NCBI GenBank assembly: GCA_036871055.1
Contig: CP141893.1
Location: forward strand, 682,001-746,000
From: Bisbaumannia sp015645095
GTDB taxonomy: Bacteria > Pseudomonadota > Gammaproteobacteria > Pseudomonadales > Halomonadaceae
Direction of reading: 5' to 3'
Length of the DNA: 64,000 bases
Shown here in pieces: positions 1 through 7,764 of this stretch (positions are counted from its first letter, which is position 1; the number at the start of each line of letters is the position of its first letter). Under the pieces are notes generated by a model. It was not told where the DNA came from, did not search any database, and saw nothing but the letters and a program-made list of their open reading frames with translations. The position numbers and the translations under genes were made by a program.

Positions 1-182
1 AACGATCCCCCTGACTACACTCGATGAGGCCGTATTGGCTTTACCTAATGGTCAGGCCGATCGGCGAATAACGACAAGAATTCCGGGTTGGCCTGGCGAT
101 GGCGCCGGTTGCCCAGGCGGGCGGGAGTCTGTCTAGGCGTGCATCTGGGCACGGGCTGACCGATCACAAGGAGCACGCAGCA
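1..182 (+). promoter_or_regulatory. Leader region upstream of the first TRAP operon
   Basis: No gene is visible here. Bases 8-22 (CCCCTGACTACACTC) recur exactly at 34946-34960, upstream of another regulated gene, and contain a TACACT that could serve as a -10 element. A Shine-Dalgarno-like AAGGAG near 169 precedes the start codon at 183. The upstream gene, if any, lies outside the window. Confidence 0.35.
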
Positions 183-1286
183 ATGACAAGACGAGTGAGC
201 TTCGCGGTATCCAGCCTGGTCGCCGGCATCGCCCTGGCGGGCCTTTCCAGCACTGCCCAGGCCCAGCAGCAGTGGACCATGACCACCACCTGGCCGGACA
301 GCCTGGCGCTGATCGAGATGGACCGTCACTGGGCGGAACTGGCCAACCTCTTGACCGGCGACGAGCTGCAGATCGAGTTTCACGCCGGCGGCACCCTGAT
401 GCCCGGCACCGAGGTGTTCGATGCCACCGAGAGCGGCAGCATCGAGGCCGCCGGCGACTGGCCCGGCTACTGGGCCGGGCGCAACTCCGCCTTCTCGCCC
501 CTGGGCACCACCACCAGCCTGTTCAATGCCGTGGATTACCTGAACTGGATCCTGGAGTGGGGCGGCTTCGACCTCTACCAGGAGATCTACGGCGAGTACG
601 ACCTGGTCTACCTGCCCTACGGCATCACCAACAACGAATCGGGCTTCATGGGACGCACCCCCATCGAGAGCCTGGCCGACCTGGACGGCAAGCGGCTGCG
701 TCTCTCCGGTCGCGACCAGGGCCGGGTGCTGGAGCAGTTGGGCGGTTCCCAGGTGACCCTCTCCGGCGGCGAGATCTACCAGGCCGTGGAGCGGGGCGTG
801 GTGGATGGTGCCGAGTTCTCCACCCCGGGGGTCGATTTCGGTGCCGGCTTCGCCGAGGTGGTGGACTACTGGGCGGTGCCTGGCTGGCACCAGAGCGCCA
901 GCGTCTTCGGGGTGATGATCAACCGCGACGCCTGGGACGCCCTCTCCGAGGAGACCCAGCAGAAGCTGCGCATCGCCGCCGAGGCCACCATGGCCTGGTC
1001 CCTGGCCTGGTCCGAGCGGGGCTCCACCGAGGGCACCGAGGCCTTTATCGACGCCGGGGTGCAGATCTCCCAATTCTCCGATGAGGACCTGGCACGTATC
1101 CAGGAGATCACCAACGCGGTGATCCTGCAGGGCGCCTGCGAGAACCCCACGCATGCCCGGGTCTACCACTCCATGGTCAGTTACCTGGAGCACTACGCCA
1201 GCTGGCGCGATATTTCCGCGCCCTTCAACATGAGCCGAAGCAACGACAACCTGCCTTCTTTGGAGGAGCTCGAGGCCTGCCTCTAG
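183..1286 (+). CDS. TRAP transporter periplasmic substrate-binding protein (DctP family, keto-acid/TakP-like)
   Basis: Extracytoplasmic receptor of a tripartite ATP-independent periplasmic transporter, which uses the ion gradient. The start at 183 gives a 367-residue protein with a clear Sec signal peptide (MTRRVS, hydrophobic stretch, AQAQQQ). The open frame extends further upstream, but that part has no signal peptide. The mature part starts WTMTTTWPDS and holds a GGEIYQAVERGVVDGAEF stretch followed by PGWHQ, the pattern of TakP-type 2-oxoacid binding proteins. A strong hairpin separates it from the membrane subunit genes downstream. Uptake of branched-chain keto or hydroxy acids is an inference from the subfamily and from mmsB next door. 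The substrate is not proven. Confidence 0.88.
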   Translation: MTRRVSFAVSSLVAGIALAGLSSTAQAQQQWTMTTTWPDSLALIEMDRHWAELANLLTGDELQIEFHAGGTLMPGTEVFDATESGSIEAAGDWPGYWAGRNSAFSPLGTTTSLFNAVDYLNWILEWGGFDLYQEIYGEYDLVYLPYGITNNESGFMGRTPIESLADLDGKRLRLSGRDQGRVLEQLGGSQVTLSGGEIYQAVERGVVDGAEFSTPGVDFGAGFAEVVDYWAVPGWHQSASVFGVMINRDAWDALSEETQQKLRIAAEATMAWSLAWSERGSTEGTEAFIDAGVQISQFSDEDLARIQEITNAVILQGACENPTHARVYHSMVSYLEHYASWRDISAPFNMSRSNDNLPSLEELEACL

Positions 1287-1312
1287 GCGCCTGCTTGCGC
1301 TCAGCCCCATAA

Positions 1313-1333
1313 GGCCCGCCCCTCGGGCGGGCC
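1313..1333 (+). terminator. Intercistronic GC-rich hairpin (attenuator or RNA stabiliser)
   Basis: A perfect 9-bp stem (GGCCCGCCC / GGGCGGGCC) with a 3-base loop lies between the binding-protein gene and the small membrane subunit gene. No T-run follows, so partial termination or 3'-end protection of the binding-protein mRNA fits better than full termination. A similar hairpin sits at the same place in the third TRAP operon (21812-21834). Confidence 0.6.
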
Positions 1334-1372
1334 CTTCCCCGCCGCGCTTTGTCTTGCCTAGAGGAGATCGTG

Positions 1373-1876
1373 ATGGAGGCCATTGCCAAGGTCATTGATC
1401 TGATCAATGAGTGGTTCGGTCGTCTGCTGGCACCGCTGATCGCGGTGATCGCCCTGGTGGTGCTCTACGACATCGGGCTGCGCTTCTTCAGCGGTCGTCC
1501 CAGCGACTGGGCCTTCGATATCACCAAGATGCTGTTCGGCGCCCACTTCATGCTGCTGGCGGCCTATGGGCTGCGTCACCACGCCCATGTGGAGGTGGAC
1601 GTGATCAAGCGTCTGCTGTCACGGCGCAAGCAGGCGGTACTGGAGATCCTCGGCTACCTGATCTTCTTCGTGCCCTTTATCTACCTGCTGCTCAGCTATG
1701 GCTGGAGCTTCTTCATGCGCTCCTTCAGCCGCGGCGAGACCACCTACGGCATGGTGGCGATCCCGGTCTATCCGGTGAAGGCGGTGATCGTGATCGCCGC
1801 GGTGGCCATCCTCCTGCAGGCCATCGCCGTGGTGATCCGCGCCATCCTCGAGCTGCGCCGGGAGGAGATGCCATGA
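1373..1876 (+). CDS. TRAP transporter small permease subunit (DctQ family)
   Basis: Small integral membrane subunit that partners the large DctM permease. The 167-residue product shows about four hydrophobic segments (around LIAVIALVVLYDIGL, MLFGAHFMLLAAYGL, ILGYLIFFVPFIYLLL and AVIVIAAVAILLQAIA), as expected for DctQ. The ATG at 1373 is chosen because GAGGAG at 1361-1366 is well placed; a TTG further upstream has no such site. Its stop overlaps the start of the next gene (ATGA), so the two are translationally coupled. Confidence 0.88.
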   Translation: MEAIAKVIDLINEWFGRLLAPLIAVIALVVLYDIGLRFFSGRPSDWAFDITKMLFGAHFMLLAAYGLRHHAHVEVDVIKRLLSRRKQAVLEILGYLIFFVPFIYLLLSYGWSFFMRSFSRGETTYGMVAIPVYPVKAVIVIAAVAILLQAIAVVIRAILELRREEMP

Positions 1877-3198
1877 GCGCCGAGCTGTTGACCCTGTTCA
1901 TGTTCGCCGGCCTGCTGGTGGGACTCTTCATGGGCCATCCCCTGGCCTTCGTGCTGGGTGGCGTGGCGGTGGTGGCGGCCTACCTGGGGCCCGGGCCCCA
2001 GGTGCTGGGCTCGATCATCAACAACGTCTACGGGCGTGCCATGGACAACTATGTGCTGGTGGCCATCCCGCTGTTCATCCTGATGGCGCGCTTCCTCAAC
2101 GACTCCGGGGTCACCGAGAAGATGTTCCAGGTGATGCGCCTGCTGCTGGGGCGGGTGCGCGGCGGCCTGGCGCTGACCGTGGTGATCGTCTCGGTGCTGC
2201 TGGCCGCCACCACCGGCATCGTCGGCGCCTCCATCGCGGTGATGGGGATGATCGCCCTGGTACCGATGCTGCGCCATGGCTACCACACCCAGCTCAGCAC
2301 CGGGGTGATCATGGCCAGCGGCTGCCTGGGCATCCTGATCCCGCCCAGCATCATGCTGATCCTGATGGCCAGCTACTCGCCGGTCTCGGTGGGGGCGCTG
2401 TTCGCCGGGGCCCTGGTGCCGGGGCTGCTGCTGGGTACCCTCTATGCCCTCTATGTGCTGGTGGTGTGCTTCTTCAAGCCCGAGTATGGCCCGCCGGTGG
2501 GCGCCGAGGAGCGCGCCGAGACCGGGCTCGGCGAGCTGCTGGTGATGCTGCTCAAGTACGTATTGCCGCCCATGGGGCTGATCCTCGGCGTGCTGGGGGC
2601 CCTGTTCACCGGCCTTGCCACCGCCACCGAGGCCTCGGCCATCGGCGTGCTGCTGGCCTTCGTGCTCTTCCTGGTGTTCGGCGATCGCAAGCCGCGTACC
2701 TGCTACCGCAGCTTCCTGGAGGCGAGCAAGACCACCACCATGGTGATGTTCGTGCTGGTGGGCGCCACCGCCTTCACCGGGGTCTTCACCCGCGGCGGCG
2801 GCATGCGGGTGATCCAGGAGCTGGTGATGGCGATGCCCGGCGGCACCGCCGGGGCCCTGCTGCTGATGCTGCTGTTGGTCTTCGTGCTGGGCATGTTCCT
2901 CGACTGGACCGGCATCGTGCTGCTCAGCTTCCCGATCATGCTGCCCATCGTCGACGCCATGGGGGTGGACCTGCTGTGGTTCGTGGTGATGGTGGCGGTG
3001 GTGCTGCAGACCTCCTTCCTGACGCCCCCCTTCGGCTATGCGCTCTTCTATCTCAAGGGGGTGGCCCCGCCCGGGGTGGAGATCGTCCATCTTTATAAGG
3101 CGGTGATTCCCTTCTGCCTGCTGATCCTGCTGGCCTGTGGGCTGCTGGCCCTCTTCCCGAGCCTGGTGACCGGGCTGCCGGCGCTGCTGCTGGGCTGA
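1873..3198 (+). CDS. TRAP transporter large permease subunit (DctM family)
   Basis: Large membrane subunit and presumed ion-coupled translocation channel of the first TRAP system. It has 441 residues, usual for DctM, with about 12 hydrophobic segments and the typical LIPPSIMLILMA and TATEASAIGVLLAFVL regions. The frame is open well upstream, but the true start is the ATG at 1873, which overlaps the dctQ stop by four bases and follows GGAGGAG. The upstream part of the frame overlaps dctQ and is not protein-like. mmsB follows 31 bases later, so all may share a transcript. Confidence 0.9.
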   Translation: MSAELLTLFMFAGLLVGLFMGHPLAFVLGGVAVVAAYLGPGPQVLGSIINNVYGRAMDNYVLVAIPLFILMARFLNDSGVTEKMFQVMRLLLGRVRGGLALTVVIVSVLLAATTGIVGASIAVMGMIALVPMLRHGYHTQLSTGVIMASGCLGILIPPSIMLILMASYSPVSVGALFAGALVPGLLLGTLYALYVLVVCFFKPEYGPPVGAEERAETGLGELLVMLLKYVLPPMGLILGVLGALFTGLATATEASAIGVLLAFVLFLVFGDRKPRTCYRSFLEASKTTTMVMFVLVGATAFTGVFTRGGGMRVIQELVMAMPGGTAGALLLMLLLVFVLGMFLDWTGIVLLSFPIMLPIVDAMGVDLLWFVVMVAVVLQTSFLTPPFGYALFYLKGVAPPGVEIVHLYKAVIPFCLLILLACGLLALFPSLVTGLPALLLG

Positions 3199-3229
3199 CT
3201 TTCGAAAACCACCGCAAGGAGTGACTACC

Positions 3230-4123
3230 ATGAAAATCGCCTTTATCGGCCTGGGCAATATGGGCGCCCCCATGGCCACCAACCTGGTCGCCGCCGGGCA
3301 TGACCTGCATGTCTTCGACCTCTCCGCCGAGGCGATGCGCGCCCTGGGCGAGGCCGGGGCCCAGGTCGCCGCGAGCGCCGCGGCGGCGGTCGAGGGCGCC
3401 GCGGTGGTGATCTCCATGCTGCCCGCCGGGGCCCATGTGAAGGGGCTCTACCTGGGCCGCGACGGGGCGCCGGGGCTGCTGGCGAGCCTCGACGCCGAGA
3501 CCCTGATCATCGATGCCTCCACCATCGCCCCGGAGGATGCCCGGGAGGTGGCGGCGGCCGCCGCCGAGCGTGGCCTGGACTACCTGGACGCGCCGGTCTC
3601 CGGCGGCGTAGGGGGCGCCAAGGCGGGCACCCTGACCTTTATCGTCGGCGGCAGCGAGGCGGGCTTCGCCAAGGCGCGGCCGGTGCTGGAGGGCATGGGC
3701 AAGAACATCTTCCATGCCGGTGGGGTAGGGGCCGGCCAGGTGGCCAAGATCTGCAATAACATGCTGTTGGGCATCCTGATGAGCGGCACCGCCGAGGCCC
3801 TGGCCCTGGGGGTGGAAAACGGTCTCGACCCGGCGGTGCTCTCCGAGATCATGCGCCAGAGCAGCGGCGGCAACTGGGTGCTCAACGGCTACAACCCCTG
3901 GCCCGGCGTCATGGAGGGCTCGGCGGCCTCCCGGGGCTACCAGGGGGGCTTCCTCACCCACCTGATGGCCAAGGATCTGGGGCTGGCCTGGGAGCTGGCG
4001 CTGGGCTCCCGCTCTTCTGTGCCCATGGGCTCCCAGGCCCGCAACCTCTTCGCCCTGCACGCTCGGGAGCATGGCGAGCTGGACTTCTCCAGCATCCTCA
4101 AGCTCTATCACCACGACGACTGA
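3230..4123 (+). CDS. mmsB: 3-hydroxyisobutyrate dehydrogenase
   Basis: NAD-dependent oxidation of 3-hydroxyisobutyrate to methylmalonate semialdehyde in valine breakdown. The 297-residue protein opens with the Rossmann motif FIGLGNMGAPMATNL and carries the substrate motif DAPVSGGVGGAKAGTL and the catalytic-lysine region GQVAKICNNMLLG. The SSGGNWVLNGYNPWPGVM stretch is typical of MmsB rather than tartronate semialdehyde reductase. The ATG at 3230 is preceded by AAGGAG at 3216-3221. The next enzyme, mmsA, lies far away at 35253. Placement behind a keto-acid-type TRAP operon suggests use of imported branched-chain acids (inference). Confidence 0.9.
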   Translation: MKIAFIGLGNMGAPMATNLVAAGHDLHVFDLSAEAMRALGEAGAQVAASAAAAVEGAAVVISMLPAGAHVKGLYLGRDGAPGLLASLDAETLIIDASTIAPEDAREVAAAAAERGLDYLDAPVSGGVGGAKAGTLTFIVGGSEAGFAKARPVLEGMGKNIFHAGGVGAGQVAKICNNMLLGILMSGTAEALALGVENGLDPAVLSEIMRQSSGGNWVLNGYNPWPGVMEGSAASRGYQGGFLTHLMAKDLGLAWELALGSRSSVPMGSQARNLFALHAREHGELDFSSILKLYHHDD

Positions 4124-4192
4124 GACTGCCCGAGGCATGAGGAAGTGCAAGTAGTCATAGTCGGAAGCGCTTAGGGGCGCTGGGGGCAGGCC

Positions 4193-4342
4193 GAAGCAAA
4201 GCGTCTTTTTCAGGGGTGAGGAAGGCCCTTCCGAACGGGTAGGCCATGGATGGCCTACCCCGGCCCTGCAAGCGGAGCAGGATGCGAGAGCGCCGCAGGA
4301 AAAAGTCGAGCTTCCATGGAGGGATTTACAGCGTCTTTGCGA
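4193..4342 (+). repeat. Dispersed intergenic repeat, copy 1 (with an internal insertion)
   Basis: The 347-base gap between mmsB and the IclR gene holds no gene. Its ends, GCGTCTTTTTCAGGG (from 4201) and AAAAAGTCGAGC (4300-4311) followed by GGATTTACAGCGTCTTTGCG, match the reverse complement of 60882-60949 almost base for base. In this copy about 80 bases, including the hairpin-like GGTAGGCCATGGATGGCCTACC, separate the two matching halves. Both copies are flanked by AGCGTCTT direct repeats. It is probably a genus-level repeat family. Confidence 0.7.
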
Positions 4343-4469
4343 GGGTCCGGCCTTCCGGGTGCCTGTCCCCAGGATAGCCCCGTGTCTCCGCAGCGGGGCG
4401 AACATTTGTTCGCCCCGCCGTGCTAGAGTAGGGCCTTCGACGGTAGCCCCAGGCGGAGGCAAGCAGCAG

Positions 4470-5264
4470 ATGGAGATCCCCCCCCAGGAAGCGACCCTGA
4501 GCCCGGACGATCGTGACTTCGTCACCGCCCTGGCCAGCGGCCTCGAGGTGATCCAGGCCTTCGACGAGGCGCATCCGCGCATGACCCTGAGCGAAGTGGC
4601 GGCGCGCACCGGCATGAACCGCGCCAAGGCGCGGCGCTTCCTGTTGACCCTGCATGCCCTCGGTTATGTGCGCAAGCAGGGGCGCAGCTTCGAGCTGGCC
4701 CCGCGGGTGCTGCAGCTGGGCTACGCCTTCCTCTCGGCCAACGACTACCGGGGCGTGATCCAGCAGTACCTGGAGGAGATCACCGCCGAGAGCGGCGAGT
4801 CCTCCTCCCTGGGGGTCCTCGACGGCGACGAGGTGACCTATGTGGCGCGCTCGGCGGCCCGCCATCGGCTGATGGCCATTACCCTGGCGGTGGGCACCCG
4901 ACTGCCGGCGGCCTACACCTCCATGGGGCGGGTGCTGCTGGCCCAGTTGCCGGCCGCCGAGCTCGACGCCTACCTGGCACGGGTGACCCTGGAAGCGCAT
5001 ACCGAGCGCAGCGTCACCGACCCGGCGACGCTGCGCGCGCGCATCGAGGAGGCCCGCCAGCAGGGCTACGCCATCGTCGATCAGGAGCTGGACCCGGGGC
5101 TACGTTCCCTGGCGGTGCCGGCCTTCGACGGCGGCGGCACGCTGATCGGCGCCATTAACATCAGCACCAATGCCGCGCGGATCGACCTCGAGACCCTGAC
5201 CCGGCGGTTGTTGCCCTTGCTGCAGGAGAAGGCGCGGGCGATTCGCGACGCCGTGCATCAATAA
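4470..5264 (+). CDS. IclR-family transcriptional regulator (PcaR/PobR-like)
   Basis: Transcription factor of 264 residues. An N-terminal winged helix-turn-helix (TLSEVAARTGMNRAKARRFL, about residues 36-60) is followed by an effector domain ending with VDQELDPGLRSLAVPAFD and INISTNAARI, the conserved IclR C-terminal core. The opening FVTALASGLEVIQAFD resembles the PcaR/PobR branch, which senses aromatic-pathway intermediates. The ATG at 4470 has GGAGG at 4455-4459; the frame upstream covers a repeat-rich gap. It could regulate mmsB and the TRAP genes or the aromatic genes to the right. The target is not shown by the sequence. Confidence 0.85.
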   Translation: MEIPPQEATLSPDDRDFVTALASGLEVIQAFDEAHPRMTLSEVAARTGMNRAKARRFLLTLHALGYVRKQGRSFELAPRVLQLGYAFLSANDYRGVIQQYLEEITAESGESSSLGVLDGDEVTYVARSAARHRLMAITLAVGTRLPAAYTSMGRVLLAQLPAAELDAYLARVTLEAHTERSVTDPATLRARIEEARQQGYAIVDQELDPGLRSLAVPAFDGGGTLIGAINISTNAARIDLETLTRRLLPLLQEKARAIRDAVHQ

Positions 5265-5285
5265 GCCCGCACGCCGAGCACCAAG

Positions 5286-5316
5286 AAGGCGCCGATGGGA
5301 ACCCCATCGGCGCCTT
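5286..5316 (+). terminator. Bidirectional terminator between convergent IclR and AraC genes
   Basis: A 14-bp perfect stem (AAGGCGCCGATGGG / CCCATCGGCGCCTT) with an AAC loop is followed by TTTCTCGTT. It sits between two convergent genes and can stop transcription from both sides. Confidence 0.85.
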
Positions 5317-5336
5317 TCTCGTTATGGAAGCCCTAT

Positions 5337-6320
5337 TTATTGCAGCGGCGCGGCGACCGAGCGCTTGAGGGTCTCGGAGGGCAGCTCGCCGTAGCGCGCC
5401 TTGTACTCCTTGGAGAAGCGCCCCAACTGCTGGAAGCCGCAATCCATGGCGATGCTCGAGACGCTCTCGTTGGGGGCGGCCCGCTCCAGGCGCCGGCGCA
5501 CATAGTCGAAGCGCAACTGGCGGAAGTAGGCGATGGGCGAGACCCCGTAGTGGGTATGGAAGTCCCGGTAGAGGCGCTCTCGGGAGACGCCGGCGGCCCG
5601 CTCCAGGTCGGCCAGCCCCAGGGGGCGATCCAGGGACTCGTGCAGCAGGGCCTCCAGGTCACCCAGGTAGGCGGGGCGCCCCTGCTGACGGCCCAGCAGC
5701 TCGCTGGTGTAGTTGTGGGGCTGGGTATAGAGCAGGCTGGTGATCAGCGAGTTCTCGAAGTTGCTCCACACCTCGGGGATATCGCAGAGCGACCCCTCGG
5801 CATGCAGCATCTCCTGCAGGTTGGCGACCATTTGCCACCACTCCTTCACCGTGCCGCTCAGCGGCATGCGCGGATCGAAGATTACCGGCCGCGACAGCTG
5901 GCGGCGCAGCAGCTGTGACAGCTTGTGTTCCAGGGCCTGGCGGGAGAGGCGAACCAGGCGCTTCTGGCACTGCTCGTCCATGCTCAGGCGCAGCGGCTGG
6001 CTGGGTGAGATGATCGCGCCCACGGCGGCATCGGAGTCGAAGGCCGCGCCCTGGTACTCGATGCTCTGGGCCCCCTGCAGGGGCAGGCTGATGCTGTAGC
6101 TATGGGTCAGGTCGGCGATGCCGACGGTCACCCGGGTCGCGTACTCGATGGTGCCAATGGAGACATGGCCGAGGCGGGTGCCCTGGTGGCGAAAGCTGAG
6201 CTGACGCGGCTGGGGCACCTCCAGGCGATGGGGGCCATTGACCTGGCACATCCAGCGGCAGGCCGAGTCGGGATGACGAAACTCGGCGGCGATCTGTTGT
6301 CGGGTCAGGGGTACGGTCAT
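5337..6320 (-). CDS. AraC/XylS-family regulator, probable anthranilate-pathway activator (AntR-like)
   Basis: Transcription activator of 327 residues. The N-terminal half is an AraC-binding-like effector domain (SYSISLPLQGAQSIEYQG). The C-terminal half has two helix-turn-helix units (LGLADLERAAGVSRERLYRDF and VSSIAMDCGFQQLGRFSKEYKARYGELPSE). TQPHNYTSELL in the linker is shared with BenR/AntR-type activators. The start at 6320 is fixed by AGGAGG just upstream on this strand. The open frame continues upstream, but that stretch is arginine/proline-rich and lacks a start signal. It is one of two XylS-like regulators in tandem. Control of antABC is inferred from position and subfamily. Confidence 0.83.
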   Translation of the reverse strand: MTVPLTRQQIAAEFRHPDSACRWMCQVNGPHRLEVPQPRQLSFRHQGTRLGHVSIGTIEYATRVTVGIADLTHSYSISLPLQGAQSIEYQGAAFDSDAAVGAIISPSQPLRLSMDEQCQKRLVRLSRQALEHKLSQLLRRQLSRPVIFDPRMPLSGTVKEWWQMVANLQEMLHAEGSLCDIPEVWSNFENSLITSLLYTQPHNYTSELLGRQQGRPAYLGDLEALLHESLDRPLGLADLERAAGVSRERLYRDFHTHYGVSPIAYFRQLRFDYVRRRLERAAPNESVSSIAMDCGFQQLGRFSKEYKARYGELPSETLKRSVAAPLQ

Positions 6321-6501
6321 GGTTCCTCCTGGCCTCGCCGCGGTAATCGTTATCGTGGGGTCGTGTGACCCGGGGCGGTCGAGGCGTTGTTCGCATATCG
6401 TTCTTGGGTACGTATTGCGAACTGGCGTTGTTATTCTGCCATCTTGGCCAGGCAATGGCCAATCACCTAAAGGTATCCCCTTTCGGCGTCGAGGGGAAAC
6501 C

Positions 6502-6532
6502 GGAGCCCCGAGTCGTTCGCTAGGGGGGCTCC
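6502..6532 (-). terminator. Hairpin at the end of the second AraC gene
   Basis: An 8-bp stem (GGAGCCCC / GGGGCTCC) with a 15-base loop overlaps the stop codon of the AraC gene read on the minus strand. It could separate that transcript from the next AraC gene. No clear U-run follows. Confidence 0.4.
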
Positions 6533-7539
6533 TGCCCCTTGCCTCGCCGTGTCTCACTGGGGGCTTCGCCGAAGGCCTGCCGATAGGCGAGGCTGAAGCG
6601 CCCCATATGGGTAAAGCCCCAGCCCATGGCGATCTCGGTGATCGATGCCCTGCCAGTGTCCGAGAGCAGGGCCTGGCGCACCCGCCGCAGGCGCACCTGG
6701 CGCAGGGTCTCCATGGGGCTCTGGTGACGAAAGTCGTGGAAGCCGGCATAGAGGGTACGCAGGCTGACGCCCGCCACGTCCGCCAGCTGCGCCGGGGTCA
6801 AGGGCTCCTGGGCATGGGCTTCGATGTACTCCTCCACGCGCTTGACGTGACGCGGCGCGAGCCGCTTGTCTCCCTGGCGCAGCGCCTCGCTGTAGTTATG
6901 GGGCTGAGTGGTCAGCAGGGTATGGATGATCAGTTGCTCGAGCTGGGGGGTGATCAGCGGATCCCGATCGGCCTCCGGCGACTCCCCGAGCAGCCGGGTG
7001 ACATAGGCGATGAGGTTGAACCAGCTCGGGGTGTCACGCCAGCGCAGGGCGGGATGGAAGCTCAAGGGGGAGCGCAGGGGGCGTCCCAGGAACTGGCCGC
7101 AGGCCTGTTCCAGTGCGTCGCGCTCAATGCGCAGCATCAGCTGATCGCAGTCATCGCTCCAGTGCATCCTGAGCCGGGCCGTGGGATTGAGCACCGAGGC
7201 CAGCCCCGCTCCCGATGACACACGTTCGCCGTCGCTGTCGATTCGGGCTACCCCCTGGAGGGGCATCTGGATCAGGTAGAAGCCCTCGAGGCGCTCCGGG
7301 TCGATACGTACCGCGCCGCCATAGGCCAGGCGGTTATAGGAGACGCGCCCCAGGGTCACCGAGTGCAGGCGAGCCGCCAGGCGCCCGCCCTGGCCCAGGG
7401 GCTCCAGTCGATGTGGCTTGAAGACACTGGCGACGCTCTGGCGCGCCTCTTCCGCGGCGGTCGATCGGAACACCAGGCGCCGATGGTCCTCCATCAGGGC
7501 TCGCTTCAGCCAGTCGGGTAGTGGCTTGTGCGTTGTCAT
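6520..7539 (-). CDS. AraC/XylS-family regulator, probable indole-operon activator (IifR-like)
   Basis: A 339-residue transcription activator with an N-terminal effector-binding domain (IQMPLQGVARIDSDG) and a C-terminal AraC DNA-binding domain (LTPAQLADVAGVSLRTLYAGF; ITEIAMGWGFTHMGRFSLAYRQAFGEAPSE). TTQPHNYSEAL in the linker matches its neighbour at 5337-6320, so the two are paralogues. It is divergent from the iif-type operon, whose promoter carries a tandem operator of the XylS/BenR type (7648-7686). That makes it the likely regulator of this operon and perhaps of itself. Its own leader has ATAACAACAACAA 12 bases from the start codon, a possible catabolite-repression site. Confidence 0.82.
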   Translation of the reverse strand: MTTHKPLPDWLKRALMEDHRRLVFRSTAAEEARQSVASVFKPHRLEPLGQGGRLAARLHSVTLGRVSYNRLAYGGAVRIDPERLEGFYLIQMPLQGVARIDSDGERVSSGAGLASVLNPTARLRMHWSDDCDQLMLRIERDALEQACGQFLGRPLRSPLSFHPALRWRDTPSWFNLIAYVTRLLGESPEADRDPLITPQLEQLIIHTLLTTQPHNYSEALRQGDKRLAPRHVKRVEEYIEAHAQEPLTPAQLADVAGVSLRTLYAGFHDFRHQSPMETLRQVRLRRVRQALLSDTGRASITEIAMGWGFTHMGRFSLAYRQAFGEAPSETRRGKGQEPP

Positions 7540-7550
7540 GGGGGTCTCGC

Positions 7551-7563
7551 TTGTTGTTGTTAT
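7551..7563 (-). promoter_or_regulatory. CA-type motif (AAnAAnAA) before the AraC gene
   Basis: On the minus strand this reads ATAACAACAACAA, ending 12 bases before the start codon at 7539. It matches the AAnAAnAA sequence bound by Hfq/Crc in pseudomonads. The same AACAACAAC core precedes several nearby catabolic genes. Confidence 0.5.
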
Positions 7564-7647
7564 GTGCCCGCGTCAGGGACGGGCATCGCAATGCCCTTGC
7601 AGTATAAGGGCGGCATTTCCTGATTCGCGTCGTGGAAACGCACTTTC

Positions 7648-7686
7648 TGCACTCAGCGGATAGTGGTCGCACTCAGCGGATCGTGG
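7648..7686 (+). promoter_or_regulatory. Tandem direct repeat operator in the iif promoter (XylS/BenR type)
   Basis: Two 18-base direct repeats, GCACTCAGCGGATAGTGG (7649-7666) and GCACTCAGCGGATCGTGG (7669-7686), differ at one base and lie 20 bp apart, about two helical turns. The first, with its preceding T, reads TGCA-N6-GGATA, an exact fit to the TGCA-N6-GGNTA consensus of XylS/BenR regulators. The second is CGCA-N6-GGATC. They sit between the divergent AraC gene and the catabolic operon. Confidence 0.7.
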
Positions 7687-7739
7687 CCTGCCCGGGCCCT
7701 TGCCTAAGGTGGTGGCGTGGATTCCCGCAATGACCCGCC

Positions 7740-7749
7740 AACAACAACA
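7740..7749 (+). promoter_or_regulatory. CA-type motif (AACAACAACA) at the iifA ribosome binding site
   Basis: AACAACAACA abuts the Shine-Dalgarno AGGAGG (7752-7757), 15 bases upstream of the ATG at 7765. It fits the AAnAAnAA target of Hfq/Crc translational repression. Whether this genus uses Crc in that way cannot be told from the window. Confidence 0.5.
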
Positions 7750-7764
7750 CCAGGAGGCATCGGC

